Below, piece after piece: positions 34,668-44,169 of a stretch of 64,000 bases of DNA (within the stretch, counting starts at the first letter, position 1; every line of letters begins with the position of its first letter). Source of the DNA: Powellomyces hirtus (lineage: Eukaryota > Chytridiomycota > Chytridiomycetes > Spizellomycetales > Powellomycetaceae); assembly GCA_025526995.1 (NCBI GenBank), contig JAHLKG010000037.1, positions 23,777 to 87,776 of the forward strand. Direction: 5' to 3'. Made by a program: the position numbers and the translations under genes. The notes beneath the pieces were generated by a model, which saw nothing but the letters and a program-made list of their open reading frames with translations, had not been told where the DNA came from and did not search any database.

Positions 34668-34988
34668 ATGCGTGTCCCGCCCGAAGTGATTGAGAGGATT
34701 GTCGACAAGTTATGGGACGAGATCATGGTCTGGATGAAAACACCATTGTTCCTCACGTTGATGCTGGTCAACAAACAATTCTATACGATCTTGTCGCGAC
34801 GTCGTCAGGGACTTATGCAAGCCCACGCATCCACTGTGCATCACTGTGCCAGTTTGGTTACTCTCTTGCGCTTCAAGAAACCGCTCAGCAACCCTTTTGT
34901 GAATCCCAGGCGGTTGCTGGATTCTATGACTCGTGCTGGGACTGGGGAATTCAAATGCGTAACATACAAGCGTACTTGGTTACCGTAG
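34668..34988 (+). CDS. Short F-box-like protein
   Basis: Single frame of 106 residues from the ATG at 34668. The start 'RVPPEVIERIVDKLW' followed by 'TLMLVNKQFYTILSRRRQ' has the layout of an F-box (LP-x-E-ll-ii--l----l--l--V-k-f-----). It would bind Skp1 in an SCF ubiquitin ligase if real. There is no substrate-binding domain downstream, so the gene may be truncated or continue through an intron I could not place. The poly(A) tract lies 220 bp upstream. Confidence 0.45.
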   Translation: MRVPPEVIERIVDKLWDEIMVWMKTPLFLTLMLVNKQFYTILSRRRQGLMQAHASTVHHCASLVTLLRFKKPLSNPFVNPRRLLDSMTRAGTGEFKCVTYKRTWLP

Positions 34989-35211
34989 ATTGATCCATGC
35001 GAACCAATTTTTCTTTCAGCGGCCCTCGATCGCCGGGATGACACATGAACGGGGTTCAACAACATTTTTTTGCTATATGTAAAGCTCAACGTGTGGGTTC
35101 CTCAACCAAATGTGTGGGTTTGTTGGGGACCTTTTATAAAATTCTGGGTCCCAGCCGTGAAGACTTTGCCGCCAAAGTCTACGGAAGAGCAAGTGGGCAA
35201 GCCAGCTACAT

Positions 35212-35955
35212 CTACATACTGAAAGGGACCGCGGACAATGCTGCTACGGCTACTACGAGGGCACGCCCAGAGGTGACGCTGGTCGAGAGAGGTGCGGAGT
35301 TAGTCGCATCAGACGGAGCTGGAGCGGCGGATCCGGTCGCGCCGGTCGCAACAGGACTAGTAGTCGGACTGGCAGCCGGCGTCGTAGGGACAATGGGCAA
35401 TGTAGCGTTTGTCACAGGCAATGTAGGCGCACCACCATTGACGAACGGGACCGTTGGCAGCTGAAATTCCGGCGCTCTCCCATCCGCACACGCACAAACC
35501 GCGGTTTTGGTCGTGATGTCAATGTCCGCCTTGACCGCTTCCCGGGGGGCACATGCCTCCGCACACGTTTGCTGCCAAATCGTCCGTGGCGGCACCGACG
35601 AGACGTCCCAGAACGGAGGCATGAGCAGGTTGGGCACGTCGGGCACAAAAATGGGGCGAAACGGGGAGTAGCACGTCCAACAGACTCCAACGTCGTGGGT
35701 CAAATTGAAGCCTTTCTGCGTACATCCCATCACGACCTCGTCGACACTGCAGACTCGTTGATTGGACGCAGCGTGGCGTTTGGAAAAGGTTTCGCATTTC
35801 TGCTTGAACGCGAGGCAGGCGGCCGATTCAGTGTCGAGCGACACGGTGGGGGACGCTTGACGTTGGGCAAGTGAGTGTGAGGCAGAGACGGGGTTCAAAG
35901 CGGCCGTGACACTACCCGTCGCTAACGCAAAGGTGGTGAGAGCTGCGAGCCTCAT
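35212..35955 (-). CDS. Cysteine-rich secreted protein, probably GPI-anchored
   Basis: Single-exon, 247 residues. Signal peptide at 1-19 (MRLAALTTFALATGSVTAA). The mature half (about 45-150) has ten or more cysteines, including 'CLAFKQKCETF', 'CWTCYSPF' and 'CAEACAPREA...CACADG'. The C-terminal 80 residues are Ala/Thr/Ser/Pro-rich and end in a hydrophobic stretch 'ALVVAVAALSAVPFSM' preceded by small residues (TSG), as expected for a GPI attachment signal. A wall or surface protein is likely. I do not recognise the cysteine domain; CFEM-like proteins are similar in build but the spacing is not clearly CFEM. Confidence 0.75.
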   Translation of the reverse strand: MRLAALTTFALATGSVTAALNPVSASHSLAQRQASPTVSLDTESAACLAFKQKCETFSKRHAASNQRVCSVDEVVMGCTQKGFNLTHDVGVCWTCYSPFRPIFVPDVPNLLMPPFWDVSSVPPRTIWQQTCAEACAPREAVKADIDITTKTAVCACADGRAPEFQLPTVPFVNGGAPTLPVTNATLPIVPTTPAASPTTSPVATGATGSAAPAPSDATNSAPLSTSVTSGRALVVAVAALSAVPFSM

Positions 35956-38198
35956 TTTTGCAAGCGCAATTGTGAGAATTCAGGATATGCGACAAGACAG
36001 CTCCGGGGGGAGCAAGAACTCCCCCAGTAAGTATGTGACGCATTCTCAACTGTAGTTGTCGCCGGAACCGCATTTGGCAGCTGCAACTTCCAAGTTGTTA
36101 TCCCACAAAAAAAAATGTCGGCTGCCGCAGCGTCCACGGCATCATTTCGTTTGCGGGCGCGTTTTCCTTTTTCCAGATCGTGCTTTGGGATGGTTCCATA
36201 ACTTAGTTTGACGGGTCACGTTGGCGTCTGTAACACTTTTTACGAAAACGCCACGGCTGCAAATCTTTTCACAAGAGTCCATGAGTCTTTTCAAGGGAGC
36301 TTGAGAGATCCTCGTGGTCTTTTGGTTTGCCCATTCGAGTGAGACACTGCATCACGCATGACTACGTGTGCCCTACGCATATCTATTTTGCAGCGTCAGG
36401 AAAAAAACACTGTTTGAGAAAAACACAAGGCTGTTGAGCTTGTTTTTGAAACTCGTTGCCAAACTCGATACATGTGTCGAGAGCTGTGGATAAGTATATA
36501 CCACAGGAGATGATATGTCGCTCTACATCACATCATTTGCTATGTATCCACATTTTCGCATGGATCTGTTCTACATTTATGCTTATGAAGAGTTTATGCT
36601 TGCTGCTTGACCATTATTGAAGTTAATGGTACTTTAAACTCTGGAAATTGATTAATTTGTTATTATTTGGATTGTATTGCGAGGATGAACTACTTTTGTA
36701 TGTGAACTGAGCAATATTGTCTGCAAGACTTTTATAAACGTAATGTATTTTTTCAATTTTTTTTTTTGGAACGAATTTTGAAGATACGATTGTCAGATTT
36801 AATTTTAAATGTTTTTTTATGAAAGGCCTTAAGAGCCCAGAGATCTCCATTGAGGTGTTTTTTTTTTTTTCGATTTTGCACTCAATGCAAGTCTGTATAA
36901 CTCTACTTTGGTTAAACGACCGTCAGGACCCATGGTCAAAAAGCAGCAGCGTCGCGAAGAGCATTATCATGAAGTCAAGAAACAGCCCCCCCGCCTCGGG
37001 ATTCCGACATTACACCAGCCAGAAACGCTCCGGCCCCCGCGGTTTCATCCCCGCCTTCGAAACCCACACACCATCACAAACCACACATACATCCACACTC
37101 ACAAACGTCGGGCGCACGAAAATCGCGACGTCAGACACACGGTCATGAAAAAACGGCAGAGCGACTGGGAGCCTCAACGATATCAAACACGCCCTCATGC
37201 CGTGAATGCGCGACCCCCCCTCTTGCAGCCACACCATCTGACGATGGACGCGTGTTGTTGCGAAATTGGTATTTTGTCGGTGGGCTGCTGCATGTGTACT
37301 GTACATATTATTTGCCCATCCCATACTCGATAGTCATTTAGCATATGTGGCAAAAAAATAAATCATCCGCTTTTTGTACATAGTATAGCCTAGCCTCTAC
37401 CCACGCCGTAAGATTTTTCTCATAACCGCATAACCGCATATGCAGTCTCATTTTGGAAGATGTTAGATTTCAGCACTGCGCACAAGGATGCTGTATGGCG
37501 CTATTGAAGAGATCTCCTCTGGAAAAAACCAAAATCCTCTTTGTGTTTGTTTCCAGAGTGCGCGCGCGGGCGCCGGCAGCACTTGCGTCAGTAGTGAGTG
37601 AATTCACACCCGGGTTTGTCTGCAATGAGACCAGGTATGCGTCACGTTGCTGGCGCGCGGGAACAACCGCCTGTTTCCTCCCCCGATAATCGATTCGTTT
37701 CAAGTCCGGTCTTCTAGTTTGCCGAGTTCAACAAAACGGCCCAAAGCGACACCCGCCAAAAAAAAAAAACAGCACACACTGACGCGGTGGGGTTGATAAC
37801 GGTGGAGTGATGGCGGGCTGCGGGCGGTACGTTTTGCGTTCAAAGGGCGGGGCGTCGACCTCCATCGCCTCCTGAGCAAACCAGTTAGTTGGTCGCGCCG
37901 CAAAACCCCCCTCCTGCCTAGCTGGGTCCGTGGTCCCGTCCGAGACCACAGATCTGGCAAGCTGATTGATTGGAAGCGTATTTGATCGGGTGATAACGAG
38001 AGAAACGGTACTTCTTTCAATTTTGTAATGTTCTCTGACTTTGATGATGATATATATTCTTGTGTTTTATACAGCTCGATTTTGCGCATTTTACATAACA
38101 GAAACAAATTTACAACGCTTTTTTTCTACAGTAGACTAACACTACACGCCTCTACGCCAAGACGGGTTTGTCTCGTCAGGGTTTGGGGGTTGGGGGGT
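35956..38198. other. 2.2-kb stretch without a recognised gene
   Basis: AT-rich between 36400 and 36900. Open frames around 36900-37330 (basic, His/Pro-rich, ending in a CCC/CC cysteine cluster) and 37450-37700 have no domain and overlap frames of equal length on the other strand. A GPI-gene promoter is expected at its left end and the 3' trailer of the VWD gene at the right. Confidence 0.4.
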
Positions 38199-38421
38199 TT
38201 AGAAGACGGCCAAGGCGGCGAGTAGAATGGGTGCGAGGCTGGCAGCACCCGTGCGGAGGGTGGTGGAGGCACCAGAGAGGACAATGTCGCCGATCTTGGT
38301 AGGGGGGGCGGGGCCGGTGGTGGTGGTGGTGGTGCCGGCGGGCGCGGCAACCTCGATTGGGGCTGGGGCGGGGTTGGTGGTGGTGCCGGCGGGCGTGGCA
38401 GCTTCAATCGGGGCCGGGGCG

Positions 38422-38456
<35 letters not shown>

Positions 38457-40505
38457 GGGGGCGGGCTGAGCAGGGGTGGTGTCCACGGGCAAGGGCTTGT
38501 ACTCGGGCTTGGGGTCGACCTTTGTCCCCCTCTCATCGGTGACGGGTCCGGCGTTGGTGTTGACGGAGAGGGTGCCAATGTCGATATCGCACAGGATTCC
38601 CGAGTATCCGGGCGCGCAGTAGCATCCGTTGGAGGTGCAGACGCCGTGTTGACCGCAGCCCTTGGGGCAGGTCTGGGTTCCGAGTCCCGAGTCCTTCTGG
38701 GTTTGTTTGCCGCTTTCCTGTTCCTTGGGATCTGCGCTCTGCACCTGCGCCTGGCTCTTGGCGCGGCAGTTGGCCAGCATCTGTTCCTTTGCGGATTCGG
38801 AAAAGATGAATGTGCCCGTGCGAGCAGCGTCCTTGATGCACGAGTGGATGTAGAAGGCTTTGGCCGTCAGGGCAGCGCAGGAGGGGACATTGAAGAGGCT
38901 GGTGCAGTATTCGGTGGCTTGGTTGAAGAACGCCTCTGGGCAGTTGTCGGGACGCGTCGGGGCCTTGGGGGTCTCTCCCGGGGCTGTGATCTCGTCATCG
39001 GCGGGGACCGGTGTGGGGGCACCCGGGGCAGCAGGGGCGGTAGTAGTAGGAGCAGGCACGGCAGCAGTGACGGGGTAAACGGGCGCTTTGGGGTCGTACG
39101 CAGGAAGCTGGGTGATGGTGGTGTAGTACGTGTCGGTGACGACGACGGTGGAGACGACCACGGCGGTGGGTGCTGGGGGCGCGGGGACCGGGGTTTGGGT
39201 GATGACTTGGGTCACTTGGACCGTGTTGACGACCGTCGCGGTGGTGACGCCTCCGACGACGGTGGTGGCGATGGTGGTTTCGGCTGGCGGCGCCGGCGCG
39301 GTCGTGGTGATGACCTCGCCCTCCTCGGTGATGGTCAAGGTCACCGGCTCGAGAGGCGTCTCGATCGCGGCGGGTTCGGTGTGCTCAATGACTTTGGTGA
39401 CGGTCGCGGGGATGACGGTGGTGATGACTACGGGTTCAGCAGGGAGTTCAGGCTCGGGGTTGTTGTTGGGGAAGGGGACGGGGACCTTGCACCATTGTCC
39501 GGAGCTGGTGTCGCCGTTCTTCTTGCCGCCCGAGCATTTGGCACCGCAGTTGAAGATGTTGTCGTCGTGGGGCACGATCCAAGAGTCACCAAAGACCTTG
39601 GCACTCTTGGTGATGGATCCATCCGCGCAGGTGAGGCCGGTGGCCACGTCGCTTCCCTCCTCGTACGTGTTGCACAGACCCCCGACGGAGCGCGCAAACG
39701 TGGACGCCAGACGAACCGTGACATCGACGTAGTTGAAGCTGTTGAAGGAGTGGGAGAGGAGTTCGATTTGCGATCCATCGTGGGCCATTTCGATCAGGAA
39801 CTTGGAGTTGGCGACGGAACCGGTGATTTTCAACCCGTCGAGCGAGTCCGAAGCTTGACGGAGGGCCATGGCGGTCGAGGCTTTGTCGTTGGGGTCGGTG
39901 GAGATGACGACGACGGATTCACCAAACCGGATGGCGACCCCCGAGTTGCAGGTGGCCTTTGTCGGGGCGTGGCACTCAAACTGCGCCGTCTGGATCGTGA
40001 GCATGTCGTTCTTGACCAGGTAGTGGACGCCGGTGGTGTGGTAATCAAAGGTGGATCCGCCAAACGTCTTGTAATGCGGGTCACCGAGCGTCGTGCAGGT
40101 CTTGGCTGGGGTCTGCGCGCGCTTGCACTTGTATTCGGCGTTGTTGGCGTGGTAGGGTGAGCCCGGGGCCATGGCTTTCCCGGTGATGACAAAGTCGACG
40201 TCGCCGGCCTTGGTGAACTGGGGCATGGGGAACACGGTCACCGTCTTGAACTTGTCAAAGTCTTCTTTGGTGAAGACGGTCGAGCAGTTGGAGGCCTTCA
40301 GGCCGGGGGTTTCCCAGAAAATCGTCGCCGTGTCGCCCTTGGGCGCTTCCTTGAGGCGAGCGGCAAACGTCGTCGCACCCTTGAGGTCGCTGATGGAGAG
40401 GGTTGGAGGGTCAAACTCGAGGTATTCGGTGATGATCTGGCCGAGGGCCGACGAGGCCGAGAGGACAAGGGCGCCCAGGTAGAAGATATGGTTGATGGGT
40501 GCCAT
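38199..40505 (-). CDS. VWD- and EGF-domain cell-surface protein with GPI-type tail
   Basis: Single-exon, 768 residues. Signal peptide at 1-22 (ALVLSASSALG). Residues about 135-320 are a von Willebrand factor type D domain: 'CTTLGDPHYKTFGGSTFDYH', 'VAIRFGESVVVIS', 'VGGLCNTYEEGSD', 'DSWIVPHDDNIFNC'. A Thr/Val/Pro-rich linker (330-500) follows, then a Cys-containing segment (about 520-590), an EGF-like module (about 613-640; 'CGQHGVCTSNGCYC' then 'GYSGILCD'), an Ala-Pro repeat of about nine AP units, and a hydrophobic end (SLAPILLAALAVF) fit for GPI anchoring. VWD domains mediate self-association in animal mucins and vWF; in this fungus it may act in adhesion or an outer matrix, which is inference. 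Very GC-rich, with an open antisense frame that is a shadow. Divergent from the histidine kinase across 1.8 kb. Confidence 0.88.
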
Positions 40506-42336
40506 TGTTTTTTTTGCGCGGGTGTATCTTTGAGGATTGTGGGGTGGTGGTTCTTGCTGAGAGAAGGCAGGAGGACGACGACCCAGGGGGGTCTCCTTTT
40601 ATATCCCGAATTTCTTTCCATCAAAGTGTACCCCTTTGCTGTCAAAGTCAACGCATGGCAAGGTCAAAGGCAACGCACGGCAAGGGTCAAAGGTCAACGA
40701 ACTGCACAGCCCTTGGGAGGCCCTTTTCTTTTTCCCATTGTGAGCAGATTCTATGCAATTCGACATTGCGTTCATTCGTGCACGACCGTTTGATTGAACA
40801 CACACAAAGAAAAGGTAAGCCGCCCGATGTCCCTGAATTGGTTGTTGAGCCTTGCACCTTGCCACCCTCCCCCGTCATTTGTTGGGTCCTTTTCCTGAGC
40901 TGAGCCGCACGAACAAATTTTTTCTTTTCTTTGGGCTGGCGTTTCCATTCATTCATCTTCTTTTCGGGGCTGAGGGAAAAAAAGAAGGTCGGTTTGGTGC
41001 GACGCATTGCTCAAAGGCGATCACACTTTTTGGGAACGGTCATAGTGCAGATGTGGTTAGGGTTAGATTTCTGTGTTCATGAAACGCAGGGGGGTGAGTG
41101 TTCAGAGGGCCCGTTGATGCGCGGCGATTGGAAACGTTCAGAGCGGCGCGTCGGAGTTGAGTCTGTGAGAAATTTACACAATCAGTCAATTTCTCATTTC
41201 GACGCCTTCCCCGCGCGCCTCGACACTTGCGCCTCGACACTCGCGCGCCGCTTTCCCATTCCTTTTCCTTGGATTTGACAAGACGCACAGCCTCGCTTTT
41301 TTCATTTGGGGACAAGTCATAATGGGTGACAAGACCAAGTAGCCACTCGAATCGCCGCGGCCGTCTAACTTTGGTTGCACTGGCTACTGTAGTATCTAGT
41401 GGCAGTAGTAGCGTTGTGTATTTGTCACTCTATCCTATTGGTGTCGTGTGGGTGGACTCGTTCCTCATTGGTGAAAGCGAGCGAGTGAGTGAGGGAGTGG
41501 TGGGTGATTGACAACCTGCACGTGGTTGGGGCTAGATAAAGAAAGATCAGTCTGTCTGGACGACTTGATAAAGGAGAGGATTGATGAAGATGCCAGGAAA
41601 AGGACAGTGCCAGCTCAACAGAGGATGGATGAAGAAGAGGCCGCGTGTCCAATCGCTCTTTCTCCCACCAACACCAACACCAACCAAGCAAGCAAGCAAG
41701 TGATGATGATGATGATGATGCTGATGATGATGCTGTATTAAGGGAGGCTGGCTGCGAGTCGCATCCCCATTGCTGGCTGTAATAAGGAGGGAACGATTGA
41801 TTACGTCAGACAGGCGATGACCACCGACCAACCTATTAATAGCAACTGGGCGTCCACTCCATCCCATATCCATCCACTCCATTCATCGCATCGCATGCAT
41901 TCCATTCATTCATTCATGGCAGACAGACAGACAGACAGACAGACAGATGAGTGAGTGAGTGAATGCGTGAGTGATGGATGATCAAATAGTATCATACGAG
42001 CGATGATGATTAACATGGGGATAGACTCGCACTCGCAAAGGGGACACACTCGCTGGCGCTTTCGGCGGGACCACCACACGCCAGACGTTTGGCAATTCGT
42101 TCGTTCGTTCGGAGTGCTCCTGTTGTCCCTCCCCCCCCCCCCCCCCCCCCCGCCCACCTGCCCTCGCGCCCACCGCCCAACGGAGCTTCTCTCTCACACA
42201 CACACGCACACACGCATACACACGCGCAGGACGGACATGTCCTTCACGTCAGATGGACTGACTACCCTCCCTCTCTCTCTCCACCCTATTTATTTTCGCC
42301 CCCCTCGCCATCCTATTTATTTTCGCCCCCCTCGCC
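40506..42336. repeat. Promoter/spacer with dense microsatellites
   Basis: 1.8 kb between divergent VWD and histidine kinase genes. It contains a (GATGAT)n stretch at 41701-41733, (AAGC)n at 41690-41700, (GACA)n at 41920-41946, TCAT repeats at 41906-41918, a 21-nt C run at 42131-42151 and a CA repeat at 42195-42226. A lone GGTTAGGGTTAG at 41053-41064 is too short to call an interstitial telomere. No gene seen. Confidence 0.75.
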
Positions 42337-42338
42337 AT
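42286..42338. promoter_or_regulatory. 26-bp direct repeat ending on the histidine kinase start codon
   Basis: Copies at 42286-42311 and 42313-42338, starting CTATTTATTTTCG and ending CTCGCCAT, identical by eye. The second copy ends inside the ATG of the kinase; the first copy ends in CCATCC, so it has no ATG. Both contain a TATTTATTTT core that may act as an initiator or TATA-like element. Confidence 0.75.
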
Positions 42339-44169
42339 GCCCTTTTTCGGATCCCGCTTTGCCCGCGCCGACGAGCTAAAGTACCACCAGTCGCTCCTCA
42401 ACGACCCCTGGCTGGCCCGCATGACAAAGGTCGTCGGCATCGGCATGCTCCTCCACTGGATCGGCATGGTGCTCCTCACCCACTTTCTGCACCTCCTCGC
42501 CACTCCTTACACCTGGGGCGTCGATTTCGGCCTTCTCCTGCCCCTGACCATCCTCGCCTGCATCGGCTCCTTTCGCAAGGACTTTCAGCAAAACCGCGTG
42601 TTTGACATCTCCATCATGTTCAACAGCATCGCCTGGGTCCTGGTCGGCGTCGTGCACGAAAATGTCTGCAAAGTCTCCCCAACTATCGAGTGCCAGACCG
42701 ACAACCTCCCCATCAGGGCCAACATGGGCCTCTACATCACCTTTGGTCCCTTTATCCAGCTCTACGTCTTCAACACCCACAAGCTCATCTATGCCATCGT
42801 CCTGCTCCTCATGGACATTTACCTCGGCACCCTCGTCTTCATTGGGCCCTCGTCGCAGTTCCCCCTCTACATTCTCATCGTCGTCTTCCAGGCCTTCATG
42901 TTCCTCTTTGCCATCATCCTCGACAACCATCGCCGCACCTCCTTCAAGCTGCAGGTAGACCTCAACAACGAAATCGAAGAAACACGACGCGTCGAAGAGA
43001 AAAAGCGCCAGCTCACGGGCTACGTTTTTCACGAGATCAGGGTGCCGCTCAACACCCTCATCCAAAGCGTCAATCTCCTGGAACAGGACCACGCCAATCT
43101 CGACAAGGATCTCGTCGAGGTCCTCAACACGGGCCTCCGCTCCATCGAAACCCTCCTCAACGATGTCCTCGATTTCCAAAAAATTGCCGAGGGTTTCTTC
43201 CATCTCAATCCCCAACCCTGCGACATCCATCAGAGCATCCTTACCGTCGTGCATGTCATGACGGCCTCGGCCAACGCAAAAGGTGTCACCATCTCCACCA
43301 ACCTGGATCTCAATGTCCCGAGGTGTCTCATCCTGGACGACTTTCGCTTCCGCCAGGTCCTAGCCAACCTGGTTTCAAATGCCATCAAATTCACCCCGGA
43401 ACGCAAGGCCATTACCGTCCAGACGTCCGTCATGAGTCTCTCGATGGACTCGGTAGACGTGTGCGTGGCCGTAAACGACGAAGGAATCGGTATCTCACCC
43501 GAAAACATCCAGCGCCTCTTCAAGCCCTGGGTCCAGATCGACGCCCAAATCAACCAGGCCGGAAAGGGGTCGGGTCTCGGACTGGCCATCTGTGCCAACA
43601 TTGTGCAAGCGTTTGGTGGAACCTACGGAATCGACAGCATTGTCGGGTCCGGATCCACATTTTGGTTCCGCTTCACTGCAAAAGTGGGTCTTATCAGGTC
43701 GAGGTCTCCGTCAAAGTCTCCGTCAATAGCTCTGGAGGCCTCTCCGATGAAAGCTCCGCTGGCCATATTGGAAGCCCCTCTCCACATTTTGATTGTGGAT
43801 GACGACAAGATCAGCCGAATGATGATGCAACGGATCTTAAAGTCACTGGGGCATGCGACAGAGCTAGCCGCGGATGGCCAAGAAGTCGTCGATCGCTTTG
43901 TGGACTTTCCCGTCGTGGGCGAATGTCCCTTTGATGCCATCTTTATCGACAACTACATGCCTCGTTTGACGGGAGGCGAAGCCATCAAATGGTTGCGGTC
44001 GCACGGCTGGACCGATCTCGTCATTGTCTCCACGACAGCGTCGAGTCTGATCGAGGAAGAGCGACAGCTTTATGACGCTGGAGCGAATCGAATTGTTAGA
44101 AAACCAATAAGTATCGACGTTGTTCGGGAAGTCCTAGAATGGGTCAGGAATACCAAAAAAGTCAGCTGA
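42337..44169 (+). CDS. Membrane-bound hybrid histidine kinase with receiver domain
   Basis: Single-exon, 610 residues. Residues 30-195 contain five or six hydrophobic segments (for example 'VVGIGMLLHWIGMVLLTHF', 'LLLPLTILACIG', 'YILIVVFQAFMFLFAIIL'). A short coiled linker leads to the HisKA domain with phospho-acceptor His232 in 'YVFHEIRVPLN'. The catalytic domain has the N box 'LANLVSNAIKF', G1 'NDEGIGIS' and G2 'GKGSGLGLAI'. The receiver domain has 'LIVDDDKISR', phospho-accepting Asp538 in 'FIDNYMPRLTGGEA' and Lys589 in 'RKPIS'. All active residues are present. It would sense through the membrane part and pass phosphate to an Hpt protein. The N-terminal membrane sensor is not a family I recognise. 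The codon preference (C-ending) is strong and uniform. Confidence 0.93.
   Translation: MPFFGSRFARADELKYHQSLLNDPWLARMTKVVGIGMLLHWIGMVLLTHFLHLLATPYTWGVDFGLLLPLTILACIGSFRKDFQQNRVFDISIMFNSIAWVLVGVVHENVCKVSPTIECQTDNLPIRANMGLYITFGPFIQLYVFNTHKLIYAIVLLLMDIYLGTLVFIGPSSQFPLYILIVVFQAFMFLFAIILDNHRRTSFKLQVDLNNEIEETRRVEEKKRQLTGYVFHEIRVPLNTLIQSVNLLEQDHANLDKDLVEVLNTGLRSIETLLNDVLDFQKIAEGFFHLNPQPCDIHQSILTVVHVMTASANAKGVTISTNLDLNVPRCLILDDFRFRQVLANLVSNAIKFTPERKAITVQTSVMSLSMDSVDVCVAVNDEGIGISPENIQRLFKPWVQIDAQINQAGKGSGLGLAICANIVQAFGGTYGIDSIVGSGSTFWFRFTAKVGLIRSRSPSKSPSIALEASPMKAPLAILEAPLHILIVDDDKISRMMMQRILKSLGHATELAADGQEVVDRFVDFPVVGECPFDAIFIDNYMPRLTGGEAIKWLRSHGWTDLVIVSTTASSLIEEERQLYDAGANRIVRKPISIDVVREVLEWVRNTKKVS

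Noticed and set aside
38646..40160. Plus-strand open frame of 504 codons
   Set aside because: Antisense to the VWD protein; composition is Gly/Asp/Arg-rich as expected of the complement of Thr/Ala/Pro codons; no motif.
41053..41064. Telomere-like GGTTAGGGTTAG
   Set aside because: Only two units and no surrounding degenerate array; chance is adequate.
42376..43254. Minus-strand acidic frame of 292 codons
   Set aside because: Antisense to the histidine kinase; acidic runs arise from the complement of C-ending codons.
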